Positions 44,693 through 54,182 of a DNA stretch of 64,000 bases are shown piece by piece. Positions within the stretch are counted from its first letter, which is position 1; each line of letters begins with the position of its first letter. Position numbers and translations under genes: made by a program. Location: the NCBI GenBank assembly GCA_026390595.1, contig JAPLFQ010000009.1:1-64000 (forward strand). Direction: 5' to 3'. Source of the DNA: Ignavibacteriales bacterium. Its GTDB lineage: Bacteria; Bacteroidota; Ignavibacteria; UBA10030. The notes beneath the pieces were generated by a model, which saw nothing but the letters and a program-made list of their open reading frames with translations, made no database searches and was not told where the DNA came from.

Positions 44693-47326
44693 TCAGCCAG
44701 ACTGGCTTCCTTGATCTGGCCCCTTCTTCTTGAGATACTGCCCGTACAGTTTCTCTCTGCACTCGGGACAGATGCCATGCGTAAACTCTGCTTCCGAGTG
44801 CTCTTTCAGATATTTTTCGAGTTGATTCCAATATCCTTTGTCATCGCGAATCTTCTTGCAGTTCGCGCAAATCGGAATGAGCCCGCCGAGTACCTTGATC
44901 TGTGCAACGGCCTCATTCACCCGTTCCTTGAGTTCTTTTTCCCTTTGCAGCAACAGTGCCACACGCCGGCGATAAGCATAGAATATTGATGCAATGAGAA
45001 CAATGATACAGAAACCATAGAAGTAACCCGTTTGATAGAAGTATGGTTTCAACGCAATGGGAAGAGTGACATCCGCTGTGCTCCAGACGCCATCGTTATT
45101 TCTGGCCCGGACACGGAATACATAGTTGCCGGGTGGAACATTCGTGTAGTACGCCACTCTGCGGCTTCCAGCATGCCTCCACCCTTTGTCGAACCCGTCG
45201 AGCCTGAATTCAAATACCATCTTTTCCGGCACGACATAACTCAAACCGGCATAATGAATTTCTAGGTAGCTGTAGCCCGGTCCAATACTTACCTGGTCTT
45301 CGAGGTTTATCGACAGGCTGTCAACCTTGAGGCCCTCGATCGTAACCTCCGGCGCGACAGAATTTGACGGGATCTCCGACGGATTGATGATCGCCACACC
45401 GTTCGTCGTCGGAAACCACATGCGACCGTCTTTTGTCCTGATACCGGCCGGTTGTGAGTTGCCGTTGCACTCACTGCTTCGCATGCCGTCCGCCGTGCCA
45501 TAGCTCATGGAAGCCACTCTCACGATCTTGTTGTCGGCAGCATCGTTGAGTTCCTGACGGGGCACACGGAAGACCCCCTTGTTTGAGCTCATCCAGAAGT
45601 TCTGATGATCATCTTCGAGGATCCGATATACAACATCGTCCCACAAACCTTCTTTTGTCGTGAGCCTGGTGACCTTCTCGTCTTTCAACCGGAACAAGCC
45701 GTCGCCGTAGGTCCCAATCCACGTCGTGTTGTCTGAGTCTTCATAGATCGCGAAGAGATCGCTCGGCAACCCCGCATCCGCTTTGTAGAAAGTCGCTTTC
45801 TTATCTCTCCACCGGATAAGTCCCTGATCCGTTCCAATCCACATCGTCCTGTTCCTGCCGCGGTGAATGACGCGGATTCCAACGCGCGGGATGCCCTCCT
45901 TGTCCATGTTCTCAAACTTCCCGCTCTTGAGACGGTCAATACCCTGCGCATTATAGCCAACCCAGATATTTCCATCAAAATCTTCTGTTACCACGCGTGC
46001 ATACTCGTTTGACAGACCATCCTTCACGAAATAATTCTTGAAGTGTTTCCCATCAAAGCGCGAAAGCCCGTTGCGTGTACCCAGCCACAACGCATCACGA
46101 TTGTCAAGAAATACTGATCGAATCTGGTTGTGTGGCAGACCATCTTTCGTGGTGAAGCTCTTGACCTCCCCTGCTTTCCATCGCGATAGGCCCGATTCTG
46201 TTCCAATCCAGACTGTGCCATCCCGCCCTTCCGAAATCGCGCGCACAAGCGGTCCGGCAAGCCCTTCGTTGATCGAAAATGTTTCGAATTTTCCGCGCCA
46301 GATCTCATCGACACCGTTGTAGAAGGTCCCCGCCCAGATATTACCTTCACGATCCACGCAGAGAGAGAGGATATAATCCGCGGAGAGTCCCTCCCGCGTC
46401 GTGATCACTTCAAACTTCCCTCCTGCGTAGCGATAGAGTCCATCTTGTTCCGTGCCAACCCACAGATGCCCGTCATTGTCTTCACATAAAGATCGAATAG
46501 TCTGATTCTTCAGGGCACCTATCTTTTCAAATTTCCTGGATTGACCGGGTTTTGCGAAATAGAGTCCTTCGAGTGTTCCCACCCACAACGTCTGGTCTTT
46601 ACCAAGACGGAGAGAGGTAACAAAAGCATTCCTTAAAACCCCGTCTTCCGAAATGTGACTCATTTGCACACCATTGAGAAGTCTCAGGCCCTGCCCTGAC
46701 CCGATCCATAGATCCCCTCCCCGGTCTTCGCAAATTGCATTAACGGAGATAACAGAAGTATCGCCCTTCACTTCGAATTTTGAGACAACACCGTTCACCA
46801 CGCGTAACAGCCCGGTTCGCGTTCCGACAAGGCAATCTCCTTTTCGATCAACGAAAATCGTATTCCCAATGTATGCCGTAATGGTGCTCTCTGTCGGAAC
46901 TGCCTCGAATTTGCCGCGGCGATATTTCAGAATTCCGCGAATCGTGCTGATCCAGAGTGTCGAATCTTTGTCTTCGGTCAATGCGGTGATTTGGCTGTGC
47001 GGAAACACCGGTGTGTTCTTCTTGTCGAAGATCTCAAAGCGCGCTCCATCAAACCGCACGAGACCCTCCTGCGAAGCAAGCCAGATGTACCCCTGGGCTG
47101 ATTGATAGACTGCGATGATCTTGTCGTTCGGCAGCCCATCCTTCGCGGACCAGCTTCGGATATTGTATTGAGTGATCGGTGTGACTGGATGCTTTTGCGC
47201 GAGCAACGCCTCACCCGGTGACACGAGAGAGATAGCCAGCGCGAGCAGAACAACGCGGGGAATGGCGAAATGAGATCGAAACTGGATACGTGAATCCATA
47301 GGTTTGACCACTGTAGCGACTCTCAC
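44693..47326 (-). CDS. Two-component-type propeller sensor (Reg_prop/Y_Y_Y) with C-terminal zinc-ribbon-like motif, no kinase
   Basis: The 877-residue protein begins with a signal segment (VVLLALAISLV). Many ligand-binding propeller repeats follow (about 45-640; repeated units such as GLPNDKIIAVYQSAQGYIWLA and DGNIWVGYNAQGIDRL). A Y_Y_Y domain (about 690-755) and one membrane helix (about 765-785) come next. Hybrid sensors of this architecture usually continue with a histidine kinase. Here only about 90 cytoplasmic residues follow: a coiled coil and the motif PICANCKKIRDDKGYW...GICPECREK, with two CxxC pairs that could bind zinc. No HisKA, HATPase or receiver domain is present. The GTG start at 47326 follows GAGGAAA; ATG 47299 is an alternative. 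It is transcribed alone. Confidence 0.85.
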   Translation of the reverse strand: MRVATVVKPMDSRIQFRSHFAIPRVVLLALAISLVSPGEALLAQKHPVTPITQYNIRSWSAKDGLPNDKIIAVYQSAQGYIWLASQEGLVRFDGARFEIFDKKNTPVFPHSQITALTEDKDSTLWISTIRGILKYRRGKFEAVPTESTITAYIGNTIFVDRKGDCLVGTRTGLLRVVNGVVSKFEVKGDTSVISVNAICEDRGGDLWIGSGQGLRLLNGVQMSHISEDGVLRNAFVTSLRLGKDQTLWVGTLEGLYFAKPGQSRKFEKIGALKNQTIRSLCEDNDGHLWVGTEQDGLYRYAGGKFEVITTREGLSADYILSLCVDREGNIWAGTFYNGVDEIWRGKFETFSINEGLAGPLVRAISEGRDGTVWIGTESGLSRWKAGEVKSFTTKDGLPHNQIRSVFLDNRDALWLGTRNGLSRFDGKHFKNYFVKDGLSNEYARVVTEDFDGNIWVGYNAQGIDRLKSGKFENMDKEGIPRVGIRVIHRGRNRTMWIGTDQGLIRWRDKKATFYKADAGLPSDLFAIYEDSDNTTWIGTYGDGLFRLKDEKVTRLTTKEGLWDDVVYRILEDDHQNFWMSSNKGVFRVPRQELNDAADNKIVRVASMSYGTADGMRSSECNGNSQPAGIRTKDGRMWFPTTNGVAIINPSEIPSNSVAPEVTIEGLKVDSLSINLEDQVSIGPGYSYLEIHYAGLSYVVPEKMVFEFRLDGFDKGWRHAGSRRVAYYTNVPPGNYVFRVRARNNDGVWSTADVTLPIALKPYFYQTGYFYGFCIIVLIASIFYAYRRRVALLLQREKELKERVNEAVAQIKVLGGLIPICANCKKIRDDKGYWNQLEKYLKEHSEAEFTHGICPECREKLYGQYLKKKGPDQGSQSG

Positions 47327-47771
47327 TTTCCTCAGATAAGCTATTTATAATAGAAAAATGCTGGGCCGAAATCAATCAACAATGTCGCTGCCATTCTCTT
47401 CGAAAATCGGATTCCTTTTCGTTAATGGCGGGCGAACGCTTCTGCACATGCAGACGGAAAGGGTCATACGAAGAATTGGGAGCTTCTCGGGACAGCAAAC
47501 CGGACTTCATTCAGCAGGAACATCGATGTGCCTCAATTTGATACTCGCTGGGATTTCAATCGACTGGGTTCTTGCTGATGAGGATACGCTCAACGGCGAC
47601 AACGCTCGGCTCGTCACGCATCACATTGCATGCAAATCGTTGATCCGGAACACCCGCTCGAGGGTCAAGTAGATCGGAAGACACACGGCGGATGTGCAGC
47701 AATGCGGGGAATCCGGGACTATGGGTTCTTCTTCGGTCAAAGACCCGGCGCAAAGAATGGAGCATCCGGTG
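47327..47771. other. Gap between sensor and ABC permease genes
   Basis: About 445 bases with no convincing gene. An open frame of 104 codons (47358-47672, plus strand) has no recognisable domain. The AT-rich section near 47340-47355 (TATTATAAAT on the minus strand) may belong to the promoter of the sensor gene. Confidence 0.4.
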
Positions 47772-49436
47772 TTACCCGCGAAACTCCAGGCGGGACAGTT
47801 TTCTGGTAATCCTCAAGACGAGAAATTTCTCGAGGAGCATTGTGAGGAAGATAAGCAATGACACAACGGCGATGTATACAACCGTGTTCTGGTACACAAA
47901 AAACGAGAACCCGAGGAGAAGGCCCACGAGCACGACGGGTCCAAGAAACATCACGGTTCCAAGGATGGATGCCCGCTCTCCCAGCTGGCGCGGGACAGAA
48001 AAAGGCATCTGCGGTTTCACGAGCAGGAACACCTGCAGGAAGGAATAGCTGAAGAGGAACAGCACGAGCATATGCATCATCACATGGACGATGTTGCCGA
48101 AATAATAGAGGAAGACAAGGCCCAGAATGCTCAGATAGGGAACAACAAAGAACCAGAAGAGGATCTTCTTCACCGAGAGAACCAACCGGGTCTGCGATGC
48201 CGGCGTCACGAAGAAAATCCACGACGCAAGATACGACTCAGACCTGGTGACAGCTTCCTTGATCGTCATCGGAAAGAGGATGATGACGAAGTAGATCAGC
48301 GCCGAGTTGGCCAGCGACTTCCAGTCCGGATTAAATGGATCGAAGAGCTTCCCGCCTCCCCGCAATCCCATGAACAGATACAGAACCGTCAGCGGGATGA
48401 TGGCCAGGATACCGAGCCGGAACCGTGTATCATGCTTGAATTGACTCCTGATGAGCATCGCGATGGCGCGATCTTCGTCACGCTGAAAGACCGAGCTGAC
48501 ATTCCGGGATCCGGCACTTTGTCGGTAGTTCTTCTCCTCAGGCACTGTGCTCGCTTCAGACAGACTCTCGGCGTACGAGATCGATATCTTGGAGAGCGCG
48601 AAGGGAATAATGCCGACAAAAGAAACAACGCCGGCAGCCGACGCGAGAATCGAGAGGGGATCAAATGTTCCGCTCGCCAGGTCAAGGAACGAACTGTACC
48701 AGCTCATCGGGAGCAAGTACACCCACCACGGTTTCACACCCGGCAAATCTGAACCGACCCTTTCGATAAACGAGGGAAGCAATGAATAGCTGCCATACAC
48801 GACGAATGACATCGTCAGCTGCAGATAGGAAAGAACGTTTTTCAGTTTCCGAAAGTGCACATACCGCAGTATGGTTGCGTAGACCAGAATCATGGTCATC
48901 GCCACACCAACGCCGACCATGACGAGTCCTGCGAACGACGCGATCATGAGGTACGGATGCATTGCGAAGCCTTCTCCGCGGAACCGGGGAGCGAGTCCGT
49001 ACACAAGGACCGATGGCAACCCCAACGCCATCGTGTAGATAAGGACATAGAAAAGCGTGAACGTCACTTTGGCGGCGAAATACGTCCTTGACGACACGGG
49101 CTGAACGCTGAAGACATGGTAGTCTTCGGGGGCAACGACAATCGTCCCAAACTCCACCAGCATCAGGGAACCGACCATAAAGCCGACAATGGTGAAGAGA
49201 ATCAGTGATGACCAGAACGAGTCGTGCAGTTTGAACACGAAACTCGTCATCACCAATCCGAGAACGAGATAGATGAAAGCGGAAAGGAGAAGAGAGTAGT
49301 TCATGTCCTTGCCGCGCGCTGAGGTTGAGTCAAATCGCAGAGAGGACTGGCGGTTCGCCAGACGGACCGCGGCCCTTGTCAGCGCCTTCCACTGAATGAA
49401 ATCAATGCCATATGCAGTGAACAGCCTGTGGAGCAT
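47772..49436 (-). CDS. ABC-2-type transporter permease
   Basis: The 554-residue integral membrane protein has about ten to twelve hydrophobic helices, in two groups separated by a charged loop near residues 285-320. It lacks a large soluble domain. Its start codon overlaps the stop of the ATPase gene in TAATG, so the two subunits are translationally coupled. Two-component exporters with such long permeases occur in drug, lipid or antibiotic efflux, but no motif identifies the cargo. A phrase near the N-terminus, VVAPEDYHVFSVQPVSSRTYF, is typical of this uncharacterised permease family. Confidence 0.82.
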   Translation of the reverse strand: MLHRLFTAYGIDFIQWKALTRAAVRLANRQSSLRFDSTSARGKDMNYSLLLSAFIYLVLGLVMTSFVFKLHDSFWSSLILFTIVGFMVGSLMLVEFGTIVVAPEDYHVFSVQPVSSRTYFAAKVTFTLFYVLIYTMALGLPSVLVYGLAPRFRGEGFAMHPYLMIASFAGLVMVGVGVAMTMILVYATILRYVHFRKLKNVLSYLQLTMSFVVYGSYSLLPSFIERVGSDLPGVKPWWVYLLPMSWYSSFLDLASGTFDPLSILASAAGVVSFVGIIPFALSKISISYAESLSEASTVPEEKNYRQSAGSRNVSSVFQRDEDRAIAMLIRSQFKHDTRFRLGILAIIPLTVLYLFMGLRGGGKLFDPFNPDWKSLANSALIYFVIILFPMTIKEAVTRSESYLASWIFFVTPASQTRLVLSVKKILFWFFVVPYLSILGLVFLYYFGNIVHVMMHMLVLFLFSYSFLQVFLLVKPQMPFSVPRQLGERASILGTVMFLGPVVLVGLLLGFSFFVYQNTVVYIAVVSLLIFLTMLLEKFLVLRITRKLSRLEFRG

Positions 49437-50200
49437 TACGAACCCAGGGCCTCCAGAAAATCCTGCGCCGAATCACGTGCATCCCGTACTCCAGTCAGCT
49501 TCGCGAACGACTCTTCCAGTGTGTGTTGTCCTGTGAATTCGGCTATCTGTTGTGCTGTCCCTTCGGCAATGATGACGCCATGATCGATGATGGCTATCCG
49601 TGTGCAAATCCTCTCGACAACTTCCAATACATGAGAGGTGAAGAAGATAGTTTTCCCCTGCATGGAGAGCTTCTTGAGAAGTTCCTTGAAAACGAGCGCA
49701 GCATTCGCATCGAGACCGTTGAGCGGTTCATCGAGAAAGAGGACGGGGGGATTGGAAACAAGCGCGGCAGAGATGAGGATCTTCTGCTTCATGCCTTTCG
49801 AGTATTGCTGAAGCCGGGCGTGGCAGTCATCCCACAACCCAAAAAGATGGAGAAATTCCTCTATTCGCTTGCCGGCGATCTGCCGATCCATGTGGTGCAA
49901 ATCAGCAATGAGCTGCAGGTACTCCCACCCTGTCAGACTCTCAAAGAGTGCGCCCGTCTCCGGCACGTAGCCGATACGCTTTTTCACTTCAATCGGGTCT
50001 TTGAGAATATCAAAACCTTCTACCAGAGCGTTTCCCGAGCTGGGAAAGATCATGCCCGTCAGCATTTTCACCGTCGTCGACTTGCCGGCGCCGTTGGGGC
50101 CGAGGAATCCGAAGATTTCCCCTTCGTGGACTTTGAGGTTGAGGTCAACCACAGCGACTTTTGTGTCGTAGCGTTTTGTCAGATGCTGAGTTTCGATCAT
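49436..50200 (-). CDS. ABC transporter ATP-binding protein
   Basis: This 254-residue ATPase energises the permease encoded downstream. It has Walker A GPNGAGKSTTVKML, the Q-loop region, signature YSKGMKQKILIS, Walker B VLFLDEPLNGLD and the switch His in FFTSHVLEVVE. Its type is that of ABC-2 exporters (CcmA/NatA-like), with a C-terminal extension (about 215-254) often found in this group. It is the first gene of the pair and overlaps the permease start by one base. Substrate unknown. Confidence 0.9.
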   Translation of the reverse strand: MIETQHLTKRYDTKVAVVDLNLKVHEGEIFGFLGPNGAGKSTTVKMLTGMIFPSSGNALVEGFDILKDPIEVKKRIGYVPETGALFESLTGWEYLQLIADLHHMDRQIAGKRIEEFLHLFGLWDDCHARLQQYSKGMKQKILISAALVSNPPVLFLDEPLNGLDANAALVFKELLKKLSMQGKTIFFTSHVLEVVERICTRIAIIDHGVIIAEGTAQQIAEFTGQHTLEESFAKLTGVRDARDSAQDFLEALGS

Positions 50201-50290
50201 CGGAATGGCTTTCGATAAACGTCACGTGATCTCTTTTGGCAGGCGTCTCCGCAAGGAGCGACTTCAGGGAGATCCAAAGCAAGACCAACC

Positions 50291-50788
50291 TTATTTCCTC
50301 GGTCTTCGCTCCAGGCTGTCAACAGGGAATTTCGCCTTCATAGAATCCCTCATCGCCCTGCACCATTGCACCAATTCGTCCTTTTCCTCTGTCGTCAGCT
50401 TCGCGTACCGATGCACGATGAGGTACGATGGGAGCGGCATCTTGTCTTCCTGCACCTGCTCGATGATATCATTGAACCTGCGGTATTGCTTCATCAGTCT
50501 GTAGCCGGAATACTCATCGAAGTTGACTCCCCGTTTGCCATCGCGAACATGCTTATTCAGCCACCACCCGAGCGGCTGAACCTCCGCATACCACGGATAC
50601 TCGGTGTTGTTGCTGTGACAGTCGTAGCAGGATCGCTGAAGAACCGATTGGATTGTCTGGGGAACGGGAAAATGCTGTGTGATCGCTGTCTGGGGTTGTT
50701 CTTTCGAGATGTTCTTTTCAGGCCGAATGAATTGCACGGCGATCACCGCTACAGCAAGCACCACCAGAATCCATTTGAGAAGTATCAT
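50291..50788 (-). CDS. Haem-binding domain protein (cytochrome-like)
   Basis: The 165-residue protein has one N-terminal membrane/signal helix (2-22) and a haem-binding domain. The single CxxCH motif lies in RSCYDCHSNNTEYPWYAEVQP, and the following GWWLNKHVRDGKRGVNFDEY is typical of the Haem_bd family. It is probably a periplasmic, membrane-anchored c-type haem protein. It stands 90 bases before the ABC ATPase in transcription and may not be functionally linked. Confidence 0.85.
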   Translation of the reverse strand: MILLKWILVVLAVAVIAVQFIRPEKNISKEQPQTAITQHFPVPQTIQSVLQRSCYDCHSNNTEYPWYAEVQPLGWWLNKHVRDGKRGVNFDEYSGYRLMKQYRRFNDIIEQVQEDKMPLPSYLIVHRYAKLTTEEKDELVQWCRAMRDSMKAKFPVDSLERRPRK

Positions 50789-50903
50789 CGAGCGTCATCC
50801 ATGTGATATTGATTTAACTTGCATCACCCGCACACTCGATGGGACACTACGATGGCGTTCATAGCGCGGTGAACGGTACAGGCTCTCCGGACTCAGACGC
50901 ACG

Positions 50904-51449
50904 TCAGCGGGGCATATTCTTCTGCAGAAAGGCAACAATGGTAGCAAGCTGACCGCCGGTTAGCTTCGGCGCTGTCTTCTTGAGGAGGCTCTCGAACGCG
51001 GAGATCTCTTCAAGAGACCCGGGATATCCAATGTTCTGGTTCTTCGGCATCACGTTGGAGTCGGCAATCTTCTTCCCCTTTGCGTCGAGGAAGGCATAGA
51101 ACGGCAGGCCCGATGTTTCGCCCCCGAGGCCGTTCATGATTTTCTTACCGCCCGGATTCTCCAATGTCTGGGTCTTTTCACCTGATTCAAGAACATCGAG
51201 TCTTGTGATGACATAGTTTTCTTCCATCAAGTCCCTGAGCGTGGGATCTTCCAGCGCAGCGTCCAACCGCTTGCACCAGCCGCACCATGACGCATGGAAA
51301 ATGAGGAGGACATTCTTGTTTGTCGATTCCGCCTTTTGGATCGCGGCACTGAGAATACCCTCTGCTTCAGCGGGCTTCTTCGCCTGGCCCGAGACGGTTA
51401 GGGCACTTGCGAGCAGAAATAGAATGACCGAACTCAGGATACGACTCAT
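50904..51449 (-). CDS. Thioredoxin-fold protein, exported
   Basis: This 181-residue protein has a signal peptide (1-22) and a thioredoxin fold with the active-site-like CGWC in FHASWCGWCKRLDAAL. The family includes thiol-disulfide oxidoreductases and chaperones of the periplasm. The cis-Pro region is GLPFYAFLDAKG. It is 115 bases upstream of the haem protein in transcription order, which could suit a role in haem or disulfide handling, but that is weak inference. Confidence 0.85.
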   Translation of the reverse strand: MSRILSSVILFLLASALTVSGQAKKPAEAEGILSAAIQKAESTNKNVLLIFHASWCGWCKRLDAALEDPTLRDLMEENYVITRLDVLESGEKTQTLENPGGKKIMNGLGGETSGLPFYAFLDAKGKKIADSNVMPKNQNIGYPGSLEEISAFESLLKKTAPKLTGGQLATIVAFLQKNMPR

Positions 51450-51549
51450 GGTATGGGTTCCTTATTCTTGACTTCGTGTTGTTCGGGGATTGAAAGAGCA
51501 AGAGATTGGAAGAATGCGTTTCTCCCGAGCATCCCTCTGCCTGCTGAGA

Positions 51550-52293
51550 TTACCGGGGACTCTCGCTATCCGGAGACTCGTTTTTCTGGAGGAAGACCTG
51601 AAACATCGGCTCGAGGTCGCCGAGTCCGCTCTCGATAAAGTACGTAATGCCATCGCCGAACGAATGGAGAATAACGACGGCGTTGATATTTGCATCCTTC
51701 TCGGTTGCGTGGTGCAGGCGGGTCGTCATACCCTTATTCACCGTATTCACTTCCTTATAGATCTCCTGGAGACCCTTCAGGTCCCAATCGGCGGGCATCC
51801 CTTGACGCATCAACAGGAATTGGGCTGTGAGATACGAGGAAACCGAACGGAAAAACGTCTCAATCGAATTCGCGAACGGCAGGTGAAAACGCGTCATCGG
51901 GCGCAATTTGTCGCACACGGGACAATTGCTCGTGGACATATAGATCCCGATGATGGCGCTCAGCCCTTTTTGGAGGGTTGTTTTCTTGAAGAAGGTACGC
52001 TGCGCTGTCTCGACGGTAACGTCAGCCGCCTGGTAGGAAACTGAATCAGAAAACGATTCGACGAGTCCGGCAAGGCTGACTGCTACCGGGCAGTACTCGA
52101 CGGTGCCGGGCAGAGGGCAATTCTCACATTGCTCATACTTGAGCTTTGTCCACTCCGGCATCGGATCCGGTTCTTCGCGCTGGAGCTCAAGCGTGGCTTC
52201 ATCCAGCACGACTTCGAATTTCTTTTCTGTACCATCCTGAAACTTGAATTTGTACAGATAGGTAATGGTGGCGCGTTTCTCAAGTTGTGACAT
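51550..52293 (-). CDS. Conserved hypothetical protein with two cysteine motifs (possibly DUF6901-like)
   Basis: From ATG 52293 the protein has 247 residues. The longer frame would need a TTG start at 52332. The N-terminal part (ITYLYKFKFQDGTEKKFEVVLD, about 8-75) is a small beta domain, followed by the Cys motif CENCPLPGTVEYCPVA. The remainder is helical and contains a second motif, TSNCPVCDKL. The cysteines could bind a metal or iron-sulfur centre. The family may be DUF6901, but I am not sure. No signal peptide is present. It lies at the downstream end of the signalling cluster, 48 bases after the response regulator. Confidence 0.6.
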   Translation of the reverse strand: MSQLEKRATITYLYKFKFQDGTEKKFEVVLDEATLELQREEPDPMPEWTKLKYEQCENCPLPGTVEYCPVAVSLAGLVESFSDSVSYQAADVTVETAQRTFFKKTTLQKGLSAIIGIYMSTSNCPVCDKLRPMTRFHLPFANSIETFFRSVSSYLTAQFLLMRQGMPADWDLKGLQEIYKEVNTVNKGMTTRLHHATEKDANINAVVILHSFGDGITYFIESGLGDLEPMFQVFLQKNESPDSESPR

Positions 52294-52341
52294 AAGTGAA
52301 ATCAACCGATCCAGACACAGCCCGACAGCCAAGCAAAGCCC

Positions 52342-53016
52342 TTACCGCGCTGATCCTTTTCGAATCTCCCTCAGTTTTTCCGTGAATTGTGAGGGGCTGA
52401 CGTCTTCCTCGCCAGATGCCCCACCCTCCGCAGCACTCTTCGCCACTTCGGCAACAAGCAGAAGCTTCCCGTTAAGCTTTTCGACAAGATCCCGCACACC
52501 CGTCAGTGCTTTCTTCCGTTCCTTCTCCGCGTCTGCCGGCAGCTTTGACACCTGCTCAAGCATAGTCTCAATCTTCTTCAACGGGTCGATGAGATCCTCC
52601 GAAAGATACCCAAGATACTCCTGATGCACGTCCTGCAACGCGCGTTCCGTAGAACGGGAACGCACGAGCGAACGCAGACGCGTCACCAGCTCTGTCGTAT
52701 CGACCGGCTTGACAAGGTAGTCCTTGGCCCCGATCTTCAGGCACTCAATTGCCGTGCTGAAATCGGCAAACCCGGTCAGCATGATCGCCTCCGTGTGCGG
52801 GTACGTCTGACGGATGATCGTCAATGCTTCGATGCCGCTCATGCGAGGCATGTTGATGTCGAGAAGGACGACGTCGGCAGGCTTCGCCTTGAGTTTCTCG
52901 AGCGCTTCTTCGCCGTCGATGGCGGTATCGACATCAAAGCCCGCTGACTTCAGTTTGAACTTGAGCGACAGGCGGAGACTTTCTTCGTCGTCGACAACAA
53001 GAATTCGTTCGTTCAT
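52342..53016 (-). CDS. Response regulator with helical C-terminal output
   Basis: This cytoplasmic protein has 224 residues from ATG 53016, which follows AGAGGGTCC; the frame upstream overlaps the neighbouring kinase gene. The receiver domain (about 1-120) has acid residues DDEE, the phosphorylated Asp in VVLLDINMPRMSG, the Thr in MLTGFAD and Lys in YLVKPVD. The output part (about 125-224) is helical and charged, with no DNA-binding motif. It may serve as a protein-interaction or dimerisation module. It is directly downstream of two kinase genes and probably receives phosphate from one of them. Confidence 0.88.
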   Translation of the reverse strand: MNERILVVDDEESLRLSLKFKLKSAGFDVDTAIDGEEALEKLKAKPADVVLLDINMPRMSGIEALTIIRQTYPHTEAIMLTGFADFSTAIECLKIGAKDYLVKPVDTTELVTRLRSLVRSRSTERALQDVHQEYLGYLSEDLIDPLKKIETMLEQVSKLPADAEKERKKALTGVRDLVEKLNGKLLLVAEVAKSAAEGGASGEEDVSPSQFTEKLREIRKGSAR

Positions 53017-53044
53017 AGGACCCTCTGGAAATGAATAGAAATCG

Positions 53045-54172
53045 TCATTCTGCTGCGGGTAATGCAAATTTAAACGTCGTTCGCTTGCCGGGTTCACTTT
53101 CAGCCGCGATGCGCCCTCCCTGGGCCTCGACAATGCGTTTACAGATCATCAAACCGAGACCCGTCCCTTTCTGTCTCACAACCTTGGCCGACGAAACCTG
53201 CTTGTAGCGTTCAAACAGCAGCGGCAACTCGTCCGGAGCGATTCCCACTCCGTTGTCGGTGACGCTGATCTGAACAAACTGTTTGTTCTTCACTCCCCCC
53301 GCTGTAATCACTTCGTATGTCACCGGAGTTGCTTCGAGTGCGATGGCACCGCCGCTCTTTGTGAATTTCAGGGCGTTGCTGAGGAGGTTCATGATAACCT
53401 GCTCGGTCTTTAGAGCGTCTGCAAAAACCTCGGGCAGATTTGCCGGAACATCCTTGTTGAGCTTTACGTTTCTCTGCCGGAACTGGATATCCATCTGCTG
53501 AAGCACCGGATCGATGAACGTCTCCACCCGAATCGCGCTTGCCTCGAAGGCAATCGTACCTGTCTCGTACTTGGAGAGATCGAGGAAATCGCTGATCAAC
53601 CCGAGCAGCTTCTTTGCAGAAGAATGCGCTGAGTTCAGCAGTTCGAAATGATCGTCTCCCAGAATCGCTCCCTTGCCGGAATCCTGAAGAAGTTCAATGA
53701 CGCTCTTGACGCCGATGAGGGGGCTCCGGAGGTCGTGCACGAGCATCGCCATGAAGTCTGCTTTAGTGCGCTCCAGCTCAGCCTCCGCGCGCTTCAGCTG
53801 GACCAGCATCCTCGTCCGGACGAGCAATTCGTCCGTGTCAATCGGCTTGGTCAGGTACTGCTCGGCACCAAGAGCGAGGCCGGCCGCGATGCTTTCAGCG
53901 TCTTTCCGCTGTGCAGTCAAAAAGACAACAGGGATCTTGATCGTCTTCGGATTCGCCCGCAGGCGCTTGAGTGTCTCGAATCCATCCATCTCAGGCATCT
54001 GGATATCGAGCAGAATGATATCCGGCTGCTTTTCTGCCGCGAGGACGAGGCACTCCTGGCCGCTTGTCGCACGCAGCATCCGGACGGGCTTGCGTTTCAT
54101 CGCAAACTCGAGCAGGTCGAGGTTGTCTTCGGTGTCATCAACAACAAGTATGAGAGGTTCTTCTTCTTGCAT
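53045..54172 (-). CDS. Receiver-histidine kinase protein
   Basis: The 375-residue soluble protein combines an N-terminal receiver (about 5-125; phosphorylated D56 in ILLDIQMPEMDG, Lys in YLTKPID) with a histidine kinase. The HisKA part carries H146 in LVHDLRSPLIGV. The ATP-binding part has the N box (NLLSNALKFT), G1 box (VTDNGVGI) and G2 box (GTGLGL). It has no membrane segment, so it acts on signals passed in the cytoplasm, probably from the large hybrid kinase. It ends 28 bases before the response regulator start and begins 10 bases after the hybrid kinase stop, giving an operon. Confidence 0.93.
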   Translation of the reverse strand: MQEEEPLILVVDDTEDNLDLLEFAMKRKPVRMLRATSGQECLVLAAEKQPDIILLDIQMPEMDGFETLKRLRANPKTIKIPVVFLTAQRKDAESIAAGLALGAEQYLTKPIDTDELLVRTRMLVQLKRAEAELERTKADFMAMLVHDLRSPLIGVKSVIELLQDSGKGAILGDDHFELLNSAHSSAKKLLGLISDFLDLSKYETGTIAFEASAIRVETFIDPVLQQMDIQFRQRNVKLNKDVPANLPEVFADALKTEQVIMNLLSNALKFTKSGGAIALEATPVTYEVITAGGVKNKQFVQISVTDNGVGIAPDELPLLFERYKQVSSAKVVRQKGTGLGLMICKRIVEAQGGRIAAESEPGKRTTFKFALPAAE

Positions 54173-54182
54173 AGGTTCCTCG

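Noticed and set aside
47358-47672. 104-codon open frame between sensor and ABC permease genes
   Set aside because: It has no domain, no convincing ribosome site and no neighbours on the same strand.
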